This document shows positions 1 to 10,092 of a DNA stretch of 64,000 nucleotides, one piece after another. The position numbers and the translations under genes are program-made. Source of the DNA: Annulohypoxylon bovei var. microspora. Its lineage: Eukaryota > Ascomycota > Sordariomycetes > Xylariales > Hypoxylaceae. Positions within the stretch are counted from its first letter, which is position 1, and each line of letters starts with the position of its first letter. The stretch is taken from NCBI GenBank assembly GCA_022836615.1, contig MU405362.1, positions 1 through 64,000 of the forward strand, in the 5' to 3' direction. The notes under the pieces were generated by a model. It searched no databases. It was not told where the DNA came from and saw nothing but the letters and a program-made list of their open reading frames with translations.

Positions 1-1582
1 CTTTTAAATTAATGGGGCTAGGTACCGGTACTTTGGTGCAAAGTCCACACAGGGGTCCGTGATCCACACGAACAGGTGCTGCGTTAACGGCAGTCGAAAG
101 AGGACCCAGTTGTCGCTAAACGGCCTTGGATCCGTTCGTATTTAACTTATGGCATTTCAGTGAAGCAGTAGAATAGATTGTCAAGACAGGGCGCCTTAGC
201 GTATGGAAGACATTGGTAAGTGCCGTGTATCTTGTATTGCATGTAGGTAGGAGGGTAAAGTTATGTCAAGTGTCACGATAGTGTGTATACAGAAACCCAT
301 ACTTTTTTCCACGCTTTGCTGAAGGTACAAGACGCGACTCTAGATTTGGACGCGGGGACCCTTCCATCTCAATTAGGAATTAAGTAAGATGCCTGTTCCA
401 TGTCAATGCACGTTCCATCTGACAGCTGGCAATTAGCACCTGCCAGATGTTTGCACGTCGCACCAATTAGATTCCACCTCTTGTCAATCGCACCTACGGA
501 TTCCTGTTTTCAGATGAATGTTGAACCCTGAATTTTATAGTTAGACTGGCTAGAAGATCAAAGCTATTAACAGGTTTCCTCTAAAGCAGACCTTCCCTAG
601 TCAGACGTCACTTACAGAGCTTATAAGTTTAAGTTTAAGTAGGTCTAAGCTTATAAGTTTAAGTTTAAGTAGGTCTAAAGCTTACTTATAAATACATATC
701 AGGGTGCATGTGAACATCGAATATTCCAACACTATGTGGAAAGTGTATTGTTATGCCTAATGGCGTCATTATGCCTCTACATCCCCTTCGGTATCAACCA
801 ATCTTGACAGCTATCACCTCTACATCCCACAAATAAGCTTATTATTAAGTTGGTAACTCTCTTAATTTCTTCATTCCAACTTTCATTCCTTCGATGAAGA
901 AATTTGTTTGAACTATTTCAAACTTCAAGATTCAAAATCAAAGACAAAAAAAAGAGTGTTCGGTTCTAGTTTTGAAACCGTATACCAGGGGGTTTCAAAC
1001 TACAGTAGATATCACCGGCTAGTTTCTGTCTAAAGTCGCATCGACTCTGCCGTTGACGGGTTGAAGATCTCATAGTAATAAGAGCCGCCTACTCCTCGTC
1101 CAACCACAGCTCACGCTCGAAACACGTCCTTCAGCGAATGCCAACTACAGGATCAAACATTTCCGCCCACCTACTTTTTTTATACTTTCCTACCTCAACA
1201 GACTCCGTCATTCCCTCGCCCTAGAACGCTTATCCCTTAGAGGCCCTATTCTCTATTGCCTATTGCAGGCCTCTGGAGTCACGCAAACTCACCTCGTGTC
1301 TTACCATATTCTAGCTACTAACCTACGAAAAGTCACATGCGCCCACTTTGTATTCCCACCTCGATCCTTTACCTCTAACCTCGACCCGTTGCCACCTCTT
1401 TATTTAATTGGGCCGGCTTCTAGCATCGCATCCACCTAGACGCACAAGGTGAAGCTATCTTTTGGTCAAGACGACAATAATAAACAGGCCCCCTGCTCCC
1501 ATCGTGAGTTGGCATTTCCTGCTATCCCCTCGTCCAGACTTCAGGTCCGAATCTTGGACGCCCTTCCGCCTATTGTTTGGCT
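1..1582. other. Intergenic region and 5' leader of GPC1
   Basis: No convincing gene is seen. The first kilobase is AT-rich and holds a perfect 30-bp tandem duplication at 618-677. From about 1080 to 1570 the plus strand becomes pyrimidine-rich (C/T runs such as those near 1180-1260 and 1370-1400). That is typical of fungal promoters and 5' leaders, and it precedes the ATG at 1583. Confidence 0.6.
618..677. repeat. Perfect 30-bp tandem duplication
   Basis: Two adjacent identical 30-base units lie at 618-647 and 648-677, each starting AGCTTATAAG and ending AGTAGGTCTA. Each unit itself contains a short internal repeat (AAGTTT twice). The copies are identical, so the duplication is probably recent. 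No function is inferred. Confidence 0.9.
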
Positions 1583-3346
1583 ATGGCTGACATCCTAGTT
1601 CTTAGGGGAGCTGAAGCTCTTCGTAGAGTATCTTTCCGTAACGATATCCAAAGATTCCCAATCCGCACTCTAGCAGAGATGGCCGATTCCACAAACCATT
1701 CTCTACAGGCGCAATTTGCTAAGTCCGAGGGCGCTCAGACTGACGACGAGACTGCTCTAACACCCGATGATACAACGATCCCATCTCTAAGCTCTTCGCC
1801 TCTCCAACAAGCCGTGGTTGATCCTCCCAAGCTAGACGATGGACACAAAAGCCCCCGAATGTCGAGGAATCCCTCCTTCTCTGGGAGCAGCTCCTATCAT
1901 GAAGATTGGGATTCCTATCCTCCCCTAGACCGGTTAACGGTTCTGGACCTACTCGACAATTTCGCTTTGCCACAACAATTAGAAAAACTGCAAAAAGGGA
2001 TCTCAGCTCAGACCGAAAAGGTTCGCAAATCGCGAGCCGCACTCAAAAATAAAGGCCAGGAGGCAAGGGAGCGCATGGTCGAAGAATGGCGGCGACGAGT
2101 CCCTTCGGCCGATGAGCAATTGGAGAGGTACAGAAAACGTATGAAGCAGAGCGTCGAGAGGTTGGGCCGTAGATGGAACGATACCAAAGTTGTCACCTTA
2201 CGCGAGAAAGTTTCATTCATCGGCGGCGTCATGAATATCTTCATTAGTGGCTATTTGATAGGCGCCTATCCCGAATACTTTCATCTTTGGTACGGGGCCC
2301 AGCTCGCCTATTTTATGCCTATCCGTTTCTACACCTACCGTCGACGCGGCTATCATTACTTTTTGGCCGACCTCTGCTACTTCGTCAACCTCTTGCTCTC
2401 CCTCAGTATCTGGGTGTTCCCATCCTCCAAGAGATTATTTATCGCTGCTTACTGCCTGGCCTTCGGGAATAATGCCGTGGCAATTATTATGTGGCGTAAT
2501 TCGCTCGTGTTCCATGACTTCGACAAAGTAACATCTCTGTTCATTCATATCATGCCATGTGCCACGTTGCATTGCATGATCCACCTGTTCTCTCCCGAAG
2601 CGCAGCACGAAAGGTTTCCTGCGCTTTGGACTGTCAAAACTTCTCCGCCAGGCTCACCGACCGCTTATGGCAATCTCTTATCGATGCTTGCCTGGTCGAC
2701 CATTCCGTATGCTGTTTGGCAGTTTAGCTACTATTTCTTCATCACGGTTCGCAGACGTGAAAAGATCGCGGCTGGGCGACCTACTTCCTTTACTTGGCTA
2801 CGCCGCTCATACTCGAAGACATGGATCGGCAAAATTGTGCTCGCGCTGCCAGATAGCTTGCAGGAATTCGCGTTCATGATGATCCAGTATGCGTACGCCG
2901 TACTGACTATGTTGCCCTGCTCCCTGTGGTTCTACAGCAGGTTGGCATCGTCCACTTTCCTCATGATCGTCTTCGTGTGGAGTGTCTACAATGGCTCGAC
3001 GTATTACATCGATGTTTTCGGCAAGCGATTCCAAAAGGAACTCGAGGAGATGAAAGCCGAAGTTGCTAAGTGGCAGAACAGCCCCGACGGGCTTGGTTCT
3101 CCGTCAATAGCACCAACGCCAGTGCCCGCTACGGATATCGAAGGGGCAGAGAAGGCTATTCGGGTTCAAGACCCTGCAAGCGGACGGCGGTTGAGTGTGG
3201 ACGATATTCCATTATTACACGACGAGAAACCATGCACGGAGGTAGGCTCTTCTGAGAAGAAAGATGCGGTGGCTAGCGGGATCGACGACGGCGACGACGA
3301 CGATGCTGTTCGAGCAAGAAAACCTACGGGGATATATCCATCATGA
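1583..3346 (+). CDS. GPC1: Glycerophosphocholine acyltransferase Gpc1-like, multi-pass ER membrane protein
   Basis: Uninterrupted coding region of 587 residues. I start it at the ATG at 1583; the reading frame stays open a little upstream but has no earlier ATG. The first ~210 residues are polar and end in a basic, helical stretch. Residues ~210-480 contain about eight hydrophobic segments. This body matches the DUF2838/Gpc1 family: an aromatic start (YFHLWYGAQLAYF), a WRNSLVFHD block near residue 303, then DKVTSLFIH and HIMPCATLH. Family knowledge: yeast Gpc1 re-acylates glycerophosphocholine with acyl-CoA to lysophosphatidylcholine, a phosphatidylcholine salvage step. The C-terminal ~90 residues are acidic and disordered. 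Recognition is by motif only, but the membrane core is distinctive. The next gene, CDH1, is convergent. Confidence 0.88.
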   Translation: MADILVLRGAEALRRVSFRNDIQRFPIRTLAEMADSTNHSLQAQFAKSEGAQTDDETALTPDDTTIPSLSSSPLQQAVVDPPKLDDGHKSPRMSRNPSFSGSSSYHEDWDSYPPLDRLTVLDLLDNFALPQQLEKLQKGISAQTEKVRKSRAALKNKGQEARERMVEEWRRRVPSADEQLERYRKRMKQSVERLGRRWNDTKVVTLREKVSFIGGVMNIFISGYLIGAYPEYFHLWYGAQLAYFMPIRFYTYRRRGYHYFLADLCYFVNLLLSLSIWVFPSSKRLFIAAYCLAFGNNAVAIIMWRNSLVFHDFDKVTSLFIHIMPCATLHCMIHLFSPEAQHERFPALWTVKTSPPGSPTAYGNLLSMLAWSTIPYAVWQFSYYFFITVRRREKIAAGRPTSFTWLRRSYSKTWIGKIVLALPDSLQEFAFMMIQYAYAVLTMLPCSLWFYSRLASSTFLMIVFVWSVYNGSTYYIDVFGKRFQKELEEMKAEVAKWQNSPDGLGSPSIAPTPVPATDIEGAEKAIRVQDPASGRRLSVDDIPLLHDEKPCTEVGSSEKKDAVASGIDDGDDDDAVRARKPTGIYPS

Positions 3347-4477
3347 AGCAATTATCCGTGGTAGACGTGCTATCTTCTCCGATGGACTTTTCCAAGGAAC
3401 TAGTACGGGAAGGATCTGCTCAATGACCTGAGCTAGCGGGACGGTTAATTAAGTATCTTCCATCCAAAACTATAGCGCGGGTTATCGGTATTCGAGTGAC
3501 GGCCCGGCCCTACCACGGCATGCCGTCAGCGATGCTACTTAGGTTAGGCTTGTTGGAGGATGCATGCTATTTTCTGTTTTCTTTGGATTCGGCGTTCCTG
3601 CGAGGTACGCGTGCGGCATCATCGTTCATCGTCATTATTATCAAAGATTGATTCAGCAAGATATATCGATACCCCTTCATATCAATTTAGTACAGAACAC
3701 GGAGTTGGGATTCGGCGGTGAAAGAGTAACGATCAAATGGGATTTAATGGGGGATAGCTCTACATAGAGTCTGATGCTATAACATGCTAGAAGTTATAAA
3801 GATATTCACCCACAACCGTCGATTTTATGCCTGGCTACTTATTTGCGTGTCGTAACATGTCAAGATGTTGCCGTTCAAGCCATCGGTAGACAGATGTATC
3901 CTGGAGGTACTTTGAAAAGGGGCGTTCGATGCAATCACTATCTGTCTAAAAAAGACCGTACTGTATCGAATCACATACGCGGATTTACGAGTTTTAAAAG
4001 CTTTTACAACGCTTTTTCTAGCCTACAACGCTCGTGTAACAATACCTATGATGCTACCCGAGCCGGATGGACATATCGTCATGTTCCTCAATTGATCCTG
4101 CTAATGGATTCCTATCCGCAAGGAGTTTGCCGACCAACCCCAGTTCAACGCCTTGCTGCCCATACATAACAGGATTCTCCGCCGCCGCCGCCGTCGCCGC
4201 CGCCACCCATCATAAAGGTAGTCGAATGCAAATTAGTTACCTAGGTAGTTAACCTCCCGACGCCGTAGTAACTAAGCAACCAAGAATCCGACCCATCCTC
4301 ATCCTCCGCGTAGTTTCGTAAATGCGAAGTTCGTGAAAAGAAAACGCCCGTGGATGCAACCCAACTGTACAGGTGACTCCCTTTGAAAATGCCATAAAAC
4401 CAGGTGTGAAGATAGGTATGGCGAATGGGGTTTGCCATCCCATCGTACACAATGCATTACAGAGAAACTGGAGTTCC
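3347..4477. other. Convergent intergenic region between GPC1 and CDH1
   Basis: It holds the 3' ends of two convergent genes. Only short, non-conserved reading frames are seen here. It contains a (CCG)n microsatellite near 4181-4207 and one copy of the palindrome TACCTAGGTA at 4238-4247. Confidence 0.6.
4181..4207. repeat. CCG/CGC trinucleotide microsatellite
   Basis: A short imperfect run of CCG units with one T interruption, lying in the non-coding region between two convergent genes. Confidence 0.85.
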
Positions 4478-6520
4478 TCAACGAATCACGCCCCAGTCAC
4501 TCAGTCGTCCCCCGCCACTGTCACTGTCCTCTCTCTGACCTGGTCGACGTCCGAACACAGTCCAGAATCGCAAAGTCTCATCGCCGGCCCCCGTCACTAT
4601 GGTTCTTCCGTCTGGGCTCATCGCTAAATACAAGACTCGGTATGTATGCCCAGTGAGGCTGACCACCTGGGTCATGGCGGGATACTTCCATACGACGATC
4701 TGGTTTTGACTATAGCCGTGGGTTGAGACGATCTCGTTCGAATTCTTGGACCACGAAATGTTGCACACCTGGCTTCCGGTATCGACTTCGTTGATGACCG
4801 ATCCGCGAACCGTATCGTGGAATATTATTCTTCGATCAGCCGTGCCACCACCCGACGCAAGAAGACCGCGCTGGTGCGGGGACCAAGCAATTGCCTTGAC
4901 TGCGGCGGTATGGTCGGAGAATTTCCAGAGAGGAGTTTCGGAGAGTTTATCCCAGACCATAAGCTTGTTATCGTTTCCTCCGCTTGCTAGTTGGCCATCT
5001 TCGCAGTTCCACTTCAAACCACACACCTCCTGTTTATGACCCATAAGCTTTCGCATCCATTGATCCGGAGCTCTAACGTCACGATGATATATCAGTCGAT
5101 CTCGGGATCCTGATGTAAGGATATGTGTGTTCCAGGCCAAAGATCCTACGCGTGCAGTGTGTCCTGTCATCGTTCTTAAGCGCCTGGCCTTCTCAGCATC
5201 CCAGATCTGAACCAGACCCTTGCCGGTGCCAATGGCAATGTGCGTGCCTTTTTGAATCCAGGACACGCTCGTTACAGTATCGTCCTCAAGTGTGCAAAGC
5301 TTATTTACCCGGCTTGTCTGTGCGTTCCACATGTAGACACTTGATCCCAGGCCAACACCTAAAACGTTAGCACTGCCCCAGTCGACCAAGTTCAGATAGA
5401 AGTCATCTGCAAGCTCGGGAGCGTCTAAGACTTTGTAGGGCACTTTGCTGACGGCTCGTGGTTGACGTCTAGGACTAAGTAACATCTGTTGGCTTCCGAA
5501 ACGCACTGGAGATATACTGTATATCTCTGATCGGATATCTAAATTGGGGCCATGTCGACTCTGTGGGGTGCGGTTGGGCGTCGGATGGCCAGCAATGTTA
5601 GAGTGATGTCTTGGTGACATATAAGAGAAGAGATTCTTGTGTGGTGTCGATGGTGTGAAGGTAGAAGGTAGAGAAGGAGGGGGGTTGCTAGGCGGTGTGT
5701 GGGATCTTGTGCCATCGAGAACATATGTAGAGTGTGATGAGCCGGGTAAGTTGCTGTCTGGCGATAATGCCTGAGGGCCGGCTTGTGGTATTGTATTCTC
5801 GAAGAGTTCTGCTCGCAATACAGTCGAGAATATTCGATTCGCCTCTTCCGCTACAAACCTTGGTTAATATCGCATTCTTCGATGAGAGAACAGCTAAGTT
5901 GACTTACTCTTCTGGAAGTGAAGTTCGCCATGGGGTGTACGCTTCTTCTGCTTAGAGGGCGTTGCTGGCGAACCTTCTTCGTGTAAAAGACTGAAGCTGG
6001 CCTGAAGATCCTGGCCCGAACGGGAAGGAATAAATCTATCAGAATTAGCATATATTGCTGGGGGTTTAGACTGTCCACCCATGTTTAAGGGGATTCAGAA
6101 TTTGGTGTTGGGAAGGGTGGGACAGCTTCAATGATAAAAAAATAAAATAAAATAAAAGTGTGGAAATAGTGAAATATGTATGTTTACTCACCTGTCAGCG
6201 TTTATGCGTTGCCTTTTCCTACTTGGACTAGCACCTGGTGTGCTATCTCGTCTTTCTCCAGATAATTCCTTAGAAAGAGCTCGTGTTAAAATCTCAGGAT
6301 CAACTCCGCCTAAGGAGGTTCCTCGACCACTATGACGAGCACTCTTTAGCTTGCCACCATCTCCATTCATGACTTGTAGTGTTCCTCGATCTGATGGTGG
6401 AGGAGGGGTGGCTATCCTCGACGGTGTTCGGACGGACGGACTAGTTGTATCGTGCGCTTGTCGTTTTAAAGACGACAGTGTCGTAGACACCGGGTCAGAC
6501 TCCAACGTCATTTTTTTCAT
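4478..6520 (-). CDS. CDH1: Cdh1/Fizzy-related WD40 activator of the anaphase-promoting complex
   Basis: Three exons on the minus strand: 6520-6192, 6035-5908 and 5850-4478, giving 609 residues. Joining exons 1 and 2 creates the C-box DRFIP at residues 109-113, the hallmark APC/C-binding motif. Exon 3 supplies an N-terminal block ending LRAELFEN, then about seven WD40 repeats (residues ~305-595; e.g. GHTARVGSLAW, GHKQEVCGLKWN, GHTYRVLYLAMSPDG). The protein ends in Ile-Arg, the IR tail that docks on APC/C TPR subunits. Family role: Cdh1 (Ste9/Srw1/Fzr) recruits D-box and KEN-box substrates to APC/C from late mitosis through G1. The presence of both C-box and IR tail, with the Fizzy-related N-terminal sequence, favours Cdh1 over Cdc20. 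The start is the ATG at 6520; a second ATG lies at 6511. Confidence 0.93.
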
Positions 6521-9500
6521 CTTCAATTCGAATTCAAATAGTGATCGCAAGTGCTAGATAGCTTGTAGAGAAAGGAATGAACAAGGCAGCGTGGGTAGAT
6601 TGTGAAAGTAAAAGTGAACGAGGCGCGGAGGCAACTTGTTATGTTTTTTTTTGTATTTGCAGGAGGAATCGTCGGAAGCGGACGAGAGAAGTTGGAGCTG
6701 GGTGCTAGGTGATTTAATTTGAATTGTGAATCTCCTCAGAGTTCCCCTCGGGGTTTGCAAGTTTCTCTAGCGCATGCTCTTCCGAGATAGACGATTTCAA
6801 ACAGATTAATTGGAAGCTTGTCGGGAAGATAATGAGTGAGCAGTCGTTTGGAGGGATGGTCGTGTTATTCAAGCGCTAGATTTCGATTCGGCGGGCTCTT
6901 TTGGTGATAAATTGACGAGAAACTAACAAGGAAAGGAAATGGAAATGTGTTAATATCCAATTACTAAACAAGTTTTGGAATTTTTGTTATTAGTCGTCGA
7001 TCACAAAAAATTAGGCAAGAGCAGTAAGAAGCATGAGGGAAAGAGGTAGGTGATTGAATTTCGTCGACGATGGTTGAGGTTGAATGGCAACGGCTGAATG
7101 GACTATGCTAAGGTAAGGAAGGTGGACGGCATGGCTCATGGCTCTCCCCCCATACCTTTCCTTTACGTGCGGGCGCGCGCCTTACAATGCAGCAATGACA
7201 CCAAGGGGGGAGCAGGTGCTAACTATCTAGGTAAGTCTCCACTATCAAGTAATATTGCGAATTTTTAGGTACCTGCAGCTCCTCTTAATACACGCGAAAT
7301 GTCCTGTACTGTATTGTACCACGCTATAATCGATGTTACCATGATTGTATCCCCACGACCGCCAGACATGGGTCCAAAAAGCATCCACTGAAATCAGCCC
7401 TTCTAGCCAATTAAAAAACAGTTTACGAGAAACTAAACATGGTATAAAGTAATTAACCAATCACATTCAACGTTTATGCTTTCCCCATGTCCTTCATGAA
7501 GTGAAGGCTTTAACCTTTTAAAGAAAATCGATAAGGAATTACAAGGTTGAAATTTGATTTTTAATTGGCCGACACAAGTGTTTTTTAGTGGATGCTTTTT
7601 GGACCCATGTCTGGCGGTCGTGGGGATAGAGTACTTCGTCAAGAAACACCAAACCAAACCAAACCAATACTCTCTTCTGTCAGCTACATAGGTATGATAT
7701 ATGATTACAATTATTATATTCACTTTTTATACTAACATATAAAGGTATTTATGTTAAAGTCAAAAATTAACTATTCCTTTAGGATAATAAATATCATCAC
7801 TCATCTTTAAAATAGTTCACAGTATCTATGTAGGTACTGTACTTGTACAGTTATAATATTATGGGACGCTATGTAGGTACCTAGATTAGTTGACCTACAT
7901 AGATTCCATTAAGTGGCGGGAAACGCGTGTGTAAACAGCTTCTGCAAAGTCTCATATTTTTTTTCGTCCTGCATTCATGCTCACTAAAGCCTTAGATGGA
8001 TAACATCTGATTGTGGAGGTTGGGTACTAACATTTGGTTTGAGCAGAACAATAACAAAGGGCGTCTGACAGGCCTTTTTACCCTGTAAGTAATTCAACAC
8101 GTCAAGAACTGAGGCCCGTTGTGCGGCCTAATTCGCGATGCAAGATTGACGAGACGCGCTGTTCTCCCTTTTTTCTTCATAACAGAAAAGCAAAGCAAAG
8201 CAAAAGTGCCCCTCGCTGCCCTCGTTAAAGTACTGTATTTGTACATAGCGCGGTTGCGTTGTTTGTTTTGTTACTTATTTGGCCTAGGTAGTTTTACCAA
8301 GGACGCGCCCGGCCAATTTTCCGACTGGCTAAACACTTCTCACTCAGGGGTTGGCGTTTGGACTCGTCCCAAGTTTCCAGATGATAGGGCAGCTTGGGGG
8401 CTTAACTCTATGTACTGTAACCTACTAAATAAGTTACTTTACAAGTCAATAAGTACACCTAGTACATTCATGTACTCGATAAGTACTTACCAAACTAGTA
8501 CTTAAACTGCGGGATCTACCAGCGGCGCGTCAAGAATTACCCCAATTGTCCCCGTCCGCATGGAAAATAAAAAACATCAACCAGCAACATCCATGGTTGA
8601 GAAATCTTGGCATTAAACTGACTTACCTAAGGCTATTTGAACCTCATCAACTGATGTAGGTACTTACCACTAAGTAAGTGATGATTTTTCATGATAGTAC
8701 TGTATACTTATACCCCAGTTCTCTCTAATATTCACTCAGTGTTCTATGAACCTCGGAGTATAAGCGTAACAAAGGTAGCAAAGGGTAAGTGACAAAGTAA
8801 TCTAGATAATGTAACTGATGATGACTGGTTAGGATACTAGGTATAAAGCATACAGTTTTATGAGGCTCAAAATCTTCTCGTACTCAGCTTTATAATTCTT
8901 TATACTGTTAACTACCTAGGTACTGTTTCTTTTCTAGATATAAGCGGAATACAACCTTAATGTGGGATCCTTGTTGTTGAGCTTTCATATACAACTTTCT
9001 TGTAAGCAAAATATTAGCAGAGACTTGACGATACTAATTCAAGAACAAAAACTTATCAAGGTGCTCCAACAAGCAAGTTTTTCCCTGTCCAACTCCAAAT
9101 ATCTTATATCACCAGACTATTTCCCTATATAGTATAAACATAAGAGCTACATACATCACTGACTATACTGGCGCTTACAGAAAAAAAAAACCCGAACTCT
9201 AAATTCATTATGGGGGTCATATTAGGAATCTCGTGGGTGCTACGACCAATATCACGATCACATCTCTTATTTTTAGACTACCTACTTACCCCTATCTCCA
9301 GAACTCTATTATATGCCAAACGGATGATAATGCTCCGGCAATCGGCATGATTCCGGGACACTATTCAATTCTACTCAGGTGTTATTCGTCAATGATAACA
9401 GTTCCGTTATATGTTGATTTCTCAAGCGACTCTCGGGCTGAGCAGCATACATTGTCCATAATTATTGTACTCTATCAGCTGGTCTAAACTAGGCGGAGTG

Positions 9501-10092
9501 TCATAGCAAGTGACTAATCCATGACCTACGATTCCGCCGGACACCGCGCGAGTCCCAAAAGAAAACCTAGCTAAAGAATAGCAACCTCCTATCCATAAAT
9601 CCTACTCTAAGTTGGTTGTCTGTATGATGATGACGCATAGGTAGGCCGAGCAACTCATTAGGCTAGTTTCTGGTTCTTTGCTTACCACGTAGGTGACTAA
9701 GTGTCCACAACGTCTGTTCGGCCTTTCTACTATAATCATGTAAATATGGTACAGCATGTTGATAGTTTCCACGTAAGACAACTAGTCAGCGGGCAGAGGA
9801 AGCATGTCGAGCACGTTAGAAGGTAACTTTGATCGAACTCATCTTTTTTATCGAGTCTCTCCTATATATATCTCCTGTCCCCATCTTATAATACGAGGCT
9901 GATGTTTCAGGTATCGAAAGGCTAACCTTAACATCTTTGTCTAATATATTCCCGAGCCACGAGCATTGGGAATAGAGAAGAGGGAACTTTGTTTCAGAGT
10001 ACAGCCATTTCTAACTAACAGAATACATTTTCCCGAGGAACCTGAAAGCCCCTGGATAGCGTACACCTTGTTTTGTTGTCCATGGAATTGTT
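6521..10092. other. Gene-poor AT-rich region (3.6 kb)
   Basis: No supportable gene. The first ~300 bases are the CDH1 promoter and leader. The rest is AT-rich, with many TAGGTAC/CTACCT-like words, one TACCTAGGTA palindrome at 8913-8922, and a MITE-like inverted-repeat element at 7348-7628. Short open frames here (e.g. 8119-8505, 9233-9487) lack ATG starts or conserved features. Confidence 0.65.
7348..7628. mobile_element. MITE-like element with 40-bp perfect inverted repeats and TA flanks
   Basis: Positions 7350-7389 and 7587-7626 are perfect reverse complements over 40 bp (outer end TCCCCACGACCGCC). Both ends are bounded by TA (7348-7349 and 7627-7628), as expected for the TA target duplication of Tc1/mariner-type elements. 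A second, shorter inverted match (GCCAATTAAAAA and its complement) lies inside each arm near 7402 and 7560. The ~200-bp centre codes for nothing recognisable. The size of ~277 bp without a transposase fits a non-autonomous miniature inverted-repeat element. The identity of the arms suggests recent activity or a selected hairpin. Confidence 0.75.

Noticed and set aside
3843..4169. 108-codon plus-strand frame between GPC1 and CDH1
   Set aside because: No conserved features. It lies in the convergent intergenic region and is preceded by no promoter-like tract.
8119..8505. 128-codon plus-strand frame in the 6.5-10 kb gene-poor region
   Set aside because: It has no ATG at the start, no homology I can recognise, and the flanking sequence is repeat-like and AT-rich.
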